In this document: in pieces, positions 58,755 to 64,000 of the stretch | Layout: every line of letters begins with the position of its first letter | Numbering within the stretch: the stretch's first letter is position 1 | DNA from: Gemmatimonadota bacterium | Lineage (GTDB): Bacteria > Gemmatimonadota > Gemmatimonadetes > Gemmatimonadales > GWC2-71-9 | Reading direction: 5' to 3' | NCBI GenBank assembly: GCA_003220935.1 | Contig: QHTT01000079.1 | Span: 39,883 to 103,882, forward strand | DNA: 64,000 nucleotides | Program-made: the position numbers and the translations under genes | The notes under the pieces: model-generated | The model's database searches: none | What the model saw: only the letters and a program-made list of their open reading frames with translations | Told to the model about the DNA's origin: nothing

Positions 58755-60362
58755 ATGCGCGTGCTCCTCGCGCTGCTCATCGCGGCGCAGCATCCGGTTG
58801 TCCCCGCCCCATCCCCCGCTTCCGATACCGCCCACGACGTCGTCGTCGCGCCGGCGCCGCCGCCGGTGAGCGAGCCAGATAGCACCGTGCTGCGGGTGCT
58901 GGCCATCAACGACTTCCACGGCGCCCTCGAAGCGCGCGCGTGGCCGTGGTCCAATGGCAAGCTGGTCGGCGGCGCCGCGGCGCTGAAGCCGTGGCTGGAC
59001 TCGCTCGCGCGGGCGTGCGGCTGCACCACCGTCCGCTTGGACGGCGGCGACGAAATGCAGGGGACGCTCCTCTCGAACTTCAGCTTCGGCCTCCCGGCCA
59101 TCGCAGCGATGAATGCGTTCGGCATCGACGGGGCCGCAATCGGCAACCACGAGTTCGACTGGTCGGTCGACACGCTGCGGGCCCGGATGGCGGGGGCGAA
59201 GTACCGCTTTCTCGCCGCCAACATCACCGATTCGAGCAGCGCAGCGCGGCCCGAGTGGGCCGAGCCATGGACCCTGATCCAGCGCGGCAGACTGAAAGTC
59301 GCCGTGATCGGACTCGCGCTGCGGGCCACGCCGACGAACACGGCCTCGTGGAACGTGCGGGGGCTCGTGTTCGGCGAGGGCGCGGCGGCGGTGCGCCGCG
59401 TGCTGCCGCGGGCCCGGGCGGCCGCCGACTTCGTGATCGTCCTGGCGCACGAGGGGGCGTTCTGCGACGTCGTCACCGGCCAGGACCCCGTGCCGGCACC
59501 CGCCTGTCACGGCGAGATCGTGGACATCGCGCGCGGGCTCGACTCGGGGTCCGTGGACCTCATCGTGAGCGGGCACACGCACTCGCTCGTGAACACGGTG
59601 GTGAACGGCATCCCGATCGTTCAGGCGCGCTCGAGCGGCGCGGGCATCGCGGTGGTGGATTTCGTGCGCGTGCGCGGGACGGGGGGCGAAGTCCGCGCGC
59701 ACATCGAAACCCCCTACGCCGACCAGGTTCAGCCCGATGCCGCGCTCGCCGACACGCTGCGCCCTTACCAGCGGGCTATCGAGGCCGTCACCAGTCGCTC
59801 CGTGGCCCACAGCAAGATCGAGCTGCGCCGGGTCGGCGAGGAATACGGGCTCGGCCGACTGATCGCCGATGCGCAGCGCAACGTCGCGAAAGCCGACGTG
59901 GCGATCGTGAACAACGGCGGCATTCGCGCCGATCTGCCGGCGGGCACCGTGACGTACGGCGATCTGTATGCGGTGCAGCCGTTTCAGAACCGGCTGGTGC
60001 GGCTGTTCGCCCGGGGCGAGGTGTTGCAGCAAGCGCTGGAGCACGCGGTGGCGGGCGACCGCGCGGACGCGCACGTCTCGGGGCTCGAGGTCTGGTACGA
60101 TCCGCGCGAGCGCGTCGGGCATCGGGTCACCAAGGTCAGGCTGACGAACGGACAGGGGCTCGACAACGGTCGCACCTACACCGTGGCGGTGAGCGACTTC
60201 CTCGCGGCGGGCGGGAGCGGCTACACGATGCTCCGGGGGCTGCCGGCCGCGGACGTGGGGTTGGTCGATCTGGACGCGCTGATTCAGTACCTCGCGGTGC
60301 TGCGGCCGCCGGTCGAAGCCCCGGGCGACGAGCGCGTGCACCGTGCCGGAGCCGGCCGGTGA
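58755..60362 (+). CDS. exported 5'-nucleotidase / 2',3'-cyclic phosphodiesterase
   Basis: 535 residues. Two-domain UshA-type enzyme. The N-terminal calcineurin-like metallophosphatase has VLAINDFHGALE, GGDEMQG, IGNHEFDW, LAHEGAF and SGHTHS. The C-terminal domain has NNGGIRADLPAGTVTYGDLYAVQPFQN and YTVAVSDFLAAGGSGY, with the conserved nucleotide-stacking FxxxG-type segment. Dephosphorylates extracellular nucleotides to nucleosides for import by the downstream NupC. The stop overlaps the next start (GTGA): first gene of the purine-salvage operon. Confidence 0.92.
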   Translation: MRVLLALLIAAQHPVVPAPSPASDTAHDVVVAPAPPPVSEPDSTVLRVLAINDFHGALEARAWPWSNGKLVGGAAALKPWLDSLARACGCTTVRLDGGDEMQGTLLSNFSFGLPAIAAMNAFGIDGAAIGNHEFDWSVDTLRARMAGAKYRFLAANITDSSSAARPEWAEPWTLIQRGRLKVAVIGLALRATPTNTASWNVRGLVFGEGAAAVRRVLPRARAAADFVIVLAHEGAFCDVVTGQDPVPAPACHGEIVDIARGLDSGSVDLIVSGHTHSLVNTVVNGIPIVQARSSGAGIAVVDFVRVRGTGGEVRAHIETPYADQVQPDAALADTLRPYQRAIEAVTSRSVAHSKIELRRVGEEYGLGRLIADAQRNVAKADVAIVNNGGIRADLPAGTVTYGDLYAVQPFQNRLVRLFARGEVLQQALEHAVAGDRADAHVSGLEVWYDPRERVGHRVTKVRLTNGQGLDNGRTYTVAVSDFLAAGGSGYTMLRGLPAADVGLVDLDALIQYLAVLRPPVEAPGDERVHRAGAGR

Positions 60363-61600
60363 CGCTGCGCGTGTTCGTGAACGAGCGGCCGGTGACGGTG
60401 GCCCGGGGGGCCACGGTGCGCGACGCGGTGGCGGCGCTCGACGGCGAGCTCGCGGGGCTGCTCGCGAGTGGGGCGGCGTACGCGACCGACGGCGTGGGGC
60501 GCCCGGTCGACGCCGCGGACCCGATCGGCGAAGGCGGCGCGATCCTCCGGGTGATCGTGACGGCGCGGCAGGGACCGCCCCGCCTCTCCAAGGAGCTGCT
60601 GCGGCGCTGGCCCAAGGCCGAGCTGCACGTGCACCTGGACGGATCGTTGCGTCCCCAGACGATGCTCGAGCTGGCGCGGGCCCAGGGCGTCCGGCTGCCG
60701 GCAGACACGCCCGAGGGGCTCGCCGAGGCACTCCACGTGAAGCACGCCAAGAGCCTCGAGGAGTATCTCACCAAGTACGAGATCACCCTGTCCGTCATGC
60801 AGACCGCGGCGGCGCTCGAGCGCGTCGCCTATGAGTTCGTGATCGACGCCGCGGCGGACGGCGTGCGCTATGTGGAGGTGCGCTACTCGCCGCTGTTGCA
60901 CCGTCCGGCGCTCACCCTGACCCAGGCGATCGAAGCGCCGCTCGCCGGGATCCGGCGCGCGGAGGCCGAGACCGGCACGAAGGTGGGTGTGATTGTGTGC
61001 GCGATCCGCACGCGGCCGCCGGCGGAGTCACTCGAGCTGGCGCGCGCGGCGGCGCAGTACCGGAGCGCGGGCGTCGTGGCGTTCGATCTCGCGGGCCCCG
61101 AGCGGGGGCATCCCGCGCGGGAGCACGCGCCGGCGTTCGAGTACGCGGCGGCCCACGGGATGGCCTGCACCTGCCATGCCGGGGAAGGGGACGGGCCGCA
61201 TTCGATTCACGAGGCGCTGCATCAGTGCGGCGCGCAGCGTATCGGCCACGGCACCCGGCTGGGTGAGGATCCCACCCTGCTCGATTATGTCGTGGAGCGC
61301 GGCATCCCGCTCGAGATGTGTCTCACCAGCAACCTGCACACGCACACGGTAACCACGATCGCAGAGCATCCGTTCAAGCGGTACCTCGACCGGGGGGTGG
61401 TCGTCACGCTCAACACCGACGGGCGGCTGGTCGACGGCATCTCGCTGACCAACGAGTATTTCCTCGCCCAGAGCGTGTTGGGGCTCGGTCGACAGGAGCT
61501 CGCGCGCGTGACGCTGAATGCGTGCGACAGCGCGTTTCTTCCGGAATACGAGAAGGTCGCGTTGGTGTCGCGGATCCAGAGCGAACTGGAGGCTCTCTAA
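60359..61600 (+). CDS. add: adenosine deaminase with N-terminal beta-grasp-like domain
   Basis: 413 residues. Residues about 1-72 (LRVFVNERPVTVARGATVRDAVAAL ... GAILRVIVTAR) resemble a ThiS/MoaD-like beta-grasp fold but lack a terminal GG. The adenosine deaminase barrel follows: KAELHVHLDGSLRP (two zinc His), CHAGEGDGPHSI, RIGHGTRL (catalytic His), and NTDGRLV (Asp ligand). Converts adenosine to inosine, which PNP then cleaves. GTG start coupled to the nucleotidase; TAATG junction with nupC. Confidence 0.9.
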   Translation: MTLRVFVNERPVTVARGATVRDAVAALDGELAGLLASGAAYATDGVGRPVDAADPIGEGGAILRVIVTARQGPPRLSKELLRRWPKAELHVHLDGSLRPQTMLELARAQGVRLPADTPEGLAEALHVKHAKSLEEYLTKYEITLSVMQTAAALERVAYEFVIDAAADGVRYVEVRYSPLLHRPALTLTQAIEAPLAGIRRAEAETGTKVGVIVCAIRTRPPAESLELARAAAQYRSAGVVAFDLAGPERGHPAREHAPAFEYAAAHGMACTCHAGEGDGPHSIHEALHQCGAQRIGHGTRLGEDPTLLDYVVERGIPLEMCLTSNLHTHTVTTIAEHPFKRYLDRGVVVTLNTDGRLVDGISLTNEYFLAQSVLGLGRQELARVTLNACDSAFLPEYEKVALVSRIQSELEAL

Positions 61601-62922
61601 TGTCCCTCCACCGTACGGTGCTCGCCTGCGGCGTCACCTTCGTGTGCGCCCTGCTCGTATTCACGCTGCCGCGCTTCGCGTGGAATAGCATCGAGGCGGC
61701 GGGGCGTCAGCAGGTCACCCGGCCGGACACGACCGCGCAAGCCATGCCGCCCGTCGCAGCGGCTGTCCCCCAAGAACCGCGCGGCCTGGGCGAGCGGCTC
61801 ACAGGCCTCTTGGGGATCGCCTTCATCCTGGGACTGGGGGTGGCCTTGTCGCGCAACCGCGGGGCGATCAGCGGGCGGGTGGTGGCGTGGGGCGTCGGGC
61901 TTCAGCTCGCGTTCGCCATCTTCGTGCTGCGGGTGCCATTCGGACAGCAGCTGTTCAGCGCGCTGGGTGACGCAGTGAAGGCGATTTTGAGCTTCTCGTA
62001 CGTCGGGTCCGAGTTCGTCTTCGGCGAGATCGGCAAGCAGCACTCGAGTCTGGGCATCATCTTCGCGTTCCAGGTGCTACCCGCCATCATTTTCGTGTCT
62101 GCACTGTTCGCGATCCTCTATTATCTCGGCGTGATGCAGCTCGTGGTGAAGGCGTTTGCGATCGTGATGAATAAGGTGATGGGGGCGAGCGGGGCAGAGA
62201 GCCTGAACGTGGCCGCCTCGATCTTCATGGGCCAGACGGAGGCTCCCCTCACGATCCGGCCGTTCCTCCCGGGGATGACGCAATCGGAGCTCATGACGGT
62301 GATGACGGCCGGCATGGCGCACGTGTCCGGCTCCATCATGGCCGCCTACATCGCGTTCGGCATCGAGGCGCGCCATCTGCTCACCGCCGTGATCATGACC
62401 GCCCCGGGCACCATCATGATGGCCAAAATCCTCGAGCCCGAGACCGGCACGCCGCAGACGCTGGGCGGCATCAAGGTGGACATTCCGCGCACCGACGTGA
62501 ACGTGGTCGACGCCGCCGCGCGCGGCACCACCGACGGGCTGTACCTGATGCTGAACGTGATCGCCATGCTGGTGTCGTTCATCGCGCTCGTCGCCCTGGC
62601 AAATGGCGCGGTGATGGGGGTGCCGTGGCACGACAGCGGCACCATCGGGAGCCTGCTGGGCACGCGCATGGTCCTGAACGAGTTCATTGCCTACGCCCAG
62701 CTCGGCCCCATGAAGGCGGCGCTCGACCCCGTCTCGTTCACGATCGCGACGTTCGCCCTGTGCGGCTTCGCCAACATCAGCTCGGTGGGGATTCAGATCG
62801 GGGGCATCGGCGCTCTGGTCCCCGACCGCAAGCACGATCTCGCCCGGCTCGGCTTCCGCGCCATGATCGCGGGGACGCTCGCCAACTTCCTGTCGGCGAC
62901 GCTGGCGGGAATCCTGCTATGA
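61600..62922 (+). CDS. nupC: concentrative nucleoside transporter (NupC family)
   Basis: 440 residues. An N-terminal helix plus a Pro/Ala-rich loop, then the CNT core with about ten helices: GIIFAFQVLPAIIFVSALFAILYYLG, GQTEAPLTIRPFLPGMTQSELMTVMTAGMAHVSGS (substrate loop, shown only in part), GTRMVLNEFIAY, and CGFANISSVGIQIGG. Imports nucleosides with Na+ or H+. The ATG overlaps the adenosine deaminase stop, and its stop overlaps pnp (ATGA). Confidence 0.93.
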   Translation: MSLHRTVLACGVTFVCALLVFTLPRFAWNSIEAAGRQQVTRPDTTAQAMPPVAAAVPQEPRGLGERLTGLLGIAFILGLGVALSRNRGAISGRVVAWGVGLQLAFAIFVLRVPFGQQLFSALGDAVKAILSFSYVGSEFVFGEIGKQHSSLGIIFAFQVLPAIIFVSALFAILYYLGVMQLVVKAFAIVMNKVMGASGAESLNVAASIFMGQTEAPLTIRPFLPGMTQSELMTVMTAGMAHVSGSIMAAYIAFGIEARHLLTAVIMTAPGTIMMAKILEPETGTPQTLGGIKVDIPRTDVNVVDAAARGTTDGLYLMLNVIAMLVSFIALVALANGAVMGVPWHDSGTIGSLLGTRMVLNEFIAYAQLGPMKAALDPVSFTIATFALCGFANISSVGIQIGGIGALVPDRKHDLARLGFRAMIAGTLANFLSATLAGILL

Positions 62923-63752
62923 GCGGGGAGAAGGGAGAAGGGAGAAGTACTCTCCGCGCAGCGACCGAGACCGTCTCCCGCACGCTGGGGCCCCTTGCGC
63001 CCCGCGTCGCGATCGTGCTTGGCTCGGGGTTGGGGGACGTGGCGGAAGGGGTTCGCAGCGCCACGCACATCCCCTACGCGGACATCCCCGGTTTTCAGAA
63101 GCCCGGCGCGCCGGGCCACAAGGGGGAGCTCGTTGCCGGGACGCTCGAGGGTGTGGAGGTGCTCGTTCAGAGTGGCCGCTTTCATCTCTATGAAGGCCAT
63201 GCGCCGCAGCTGGCGGTGTTGCCGGTGCGGGTGTTCGCCCGGCTCGGCATTCGCACCCTCGTCGTCACCAACGCCGCCGGCGGGATCCGCCTCACGTTCC
63301 GCCCGCCCACGCTCATGCTCATCGCAGACCACATCAACCTGATGTTCCGGAACCCGTTGGAGGGCGCGGTGGAGGAGGGGGAGCAGCGCTTTCCCGATAT
63401 GAGCGATCCGTATGACCGCGAGCTGCGCGGGATCGCCCGGGAGGTAGCGCTGCAGCAGAAGATCGGGCTCGATGAGGGGGTGTACGCCGCGCTACTGGGC
63501 CCCTCCTACGAGACGCCTGCCGAGATCCGCATGCTCGAGCGTCTGGGCGCGAACGCCGTGGGGATGTCCACGGTGCCCGAGGTGATCGTGGCGCGGGCAC
63601 GAGGGATGCGCTGTCTGGGCTTCTCGAGCATCACGAACGCAGCGGCCGGACTTTCCGCCGCCCCGCTGTCACACGAGGAGGTGTTGGCAGCGGGGGCGCG
63701 GGTCGCCGGCCAGCTTGCCACCCTGATAAGAGGCGTGCTCGTGAAGCTTTAG
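62919..63752 (+). CDS. purine nucleoside phosphorylase (trimeric type)
   Basis: 277 residues. Phosphorolysis of inosine and guanosine. VLGSGLGDVAEGV (phosphate loop), SGRFHLYEGH, VVTNAAGGI, LLGPSYETPAEIRMLERLGANAVGMSTVPEVI and SSITNAAAG match the low-molecular-weight PunA/human-PNP family. The first ten codons (SGEKGEGRST) come from a GGGAGAA repeat tract and are not part of the fold. Last gene of the purine-salvage operon. Confidence 0.93.
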   Translation: MSGEKGEGRSTLRAATETVSRTLGPLAPRVAIVLGSGLGDVAEGVRSATHIPYADIPGFQKPGAPGHKGELVAGTLEGVEVLVQSGRFHLYEGHAPQLAVLPVRVFARLGIRTLVVTNAAGGIRLTFRPPTLMLIADHINLMFRNPLEGAVEEGEQRFPDMSDPYDRELRGIAREVALQQKIGLDEGVYAALLGPSYETPAEIRMLERLGANAVGMSTVPEVIVARARGMRCLGFSSITNAAAGLSAAPLSHEEVLAAGARVAGQLATLIRGVLVKL

Positions 63753-63755
63753 CCC

Positions 63756-63789
63756 TTCCCCCGTCCCCCTTTGCCGGCCGTTGACCGTC
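63756..63789 (-). repeat. second copy of the GACGGTCAAxGGCCGG plus GGGGGAA element
   Basis: Read on the minus strand: GACGGTCAACGGCCGG (63789-63774), then a purine tract with GGGGGACGGGGGAAGGG back to about 63756. Same order and spacing as in glmM (7923-7957). Here it is intergenic, 3 bases past the pnp stop. Confidence 0.55.
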
Positions 63790-63904
63790 TTCTGACAAGT
63801 TCGTTGCAACCCTTTCGGACCGAGCGCTGTCATACTTGGCGCTATCAGCCTGCCTCGGACGCCGTCGCCGGGGATGTCGCACCGACCTCCGTCTCGAGGT
63901 GCCC

Positions 63905-64000
63905 ATGTCTCTGGCTGCCCTTTGGCTGGCCGGCTCCGCCGCGGCTTACGTGCCGACGCTTGCAGCTCCGCCCGCTCGGCCACCGGTTCTGACCCACGCC
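63905..64000 (+). CDS. start of an exported protein (cut by window edge)
   Basis: ATG at 63905 with GAGGTG 5 nt upstream opens MSLAALWLAGSAAAYVPTLAAPPAR, a plausible signal peptide, and stays open to the window end. Too short to identify. The 115-bp region before it has TTGACC (63780-63785) but no paired -10 that I trust. Confidence 0.4.
   Translation, partial: MSLAALWLAGSAAAYVPTLAAPPARPPVLTHA

Overview
The window is GC-rich, densely coded bacterial DNA, about two thirds G+C by eye. Genes are packed in short runs with many ATGA/GTGA stop-start overlaps. Protein flavour suggests an uncultured Gemmatimonadota or a close relative: paired M16 peptidases, a sortilin-like BNR-repeat exoprotein, a caa3 oxidase cluster, an OprO/P-type porin, and a secreted protein family with a WHYNLNIIG-type start. 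This assignment is inference from family resemblance, with moderate confidence. No rRNA, CRISPR array, phage or transposase gene is visible. There is one tRNA, tRNA-Leu(UAG).

Layout. 1-6.3 kb (minus strand): two M16 peptidases, mutM, purD, an M48 peptidase and a PLP trans-sulfuration enzyme. 6.3-11.9 kb (plus): an HD-GYP response regulator, glmM-glmS (amino-sugar supply for the cell wall), dtd and maf. 11.8-15.5 kb (minus): an FHA-GAF-adenylate cyclase, a small anchored protein and trpE. 15.6-23.9 kb (plus): an outer-membrane protein, a PilB-type ATPase fused to a receiver domain, then hisC-hisB-hisH-nudix-hisF-ATL, where a Nudix gene sits where hisA is often found. 24-32.3 kb: a PrpE-like acyl-CoA synthetase between two copies of a histidine-kinase gene end, the hybrid kinase itself, engB, and the tig-clpP-clpX proteostasis operon. 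32.4-39.3 kb: mixed small and secreted genes, an M20 amidohydrolase, tRNA-Leu, a ThuA protein and a pilin. 39.3-49.3 kb: a caa3 cytochrome c oxidase operon (coxB-coxA-coxC-ctaF-ctaG) preceded in frame by a BNR exoprotein. 49.3-55.1 kb: a cytochrome c-like exoprotein, HtrA and DnaK. 55.2-57.4 kb: a damaged rhomboid and what looks like the remains of a phosphate (Pho) locus around a porin. 57.4-63.8 kb: a DUF3006/MBL pair and a purine-salvage operon (5'-nucleotidase, adenosine deaminase, NupC transporter, purine nucleoside phosphorylase).

Two themes stand out. First, the region holds several kinds of short palindromic or word-repeat element: GCTGAAGC-type hairpins, long inverted repeats built from a GCGGAAC word or spanning stop codon to stop codon, a GACGGTCAAxGGCCGG plus GGGGGAA element, and a double 9-bp-stem palindrome. 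Several lie inside genes and are translated in frame, most clearly in EngB, GlmM, HisF and CtaG. Second, there is a set of deletion-like scars: ClpX lacks two conserved blocks, including the one expected to carry its arginine finger; the rhomboid is frameshifted; pstS-like and phoB-like fragments flank the porin; and the BNR exoprotein has no stop before coxB. Whether these scars are biological or assembly artefacts cannot be decided from the sequence alone.

Several genes (6285 minus, 6345 plus, 7477 plus, 34364 minus, 55181 plus) have no Shine-Dalgarno sequence and carry a TAnnnT box 6-8 nt before the start codon, as expected for leaderless transcripts.
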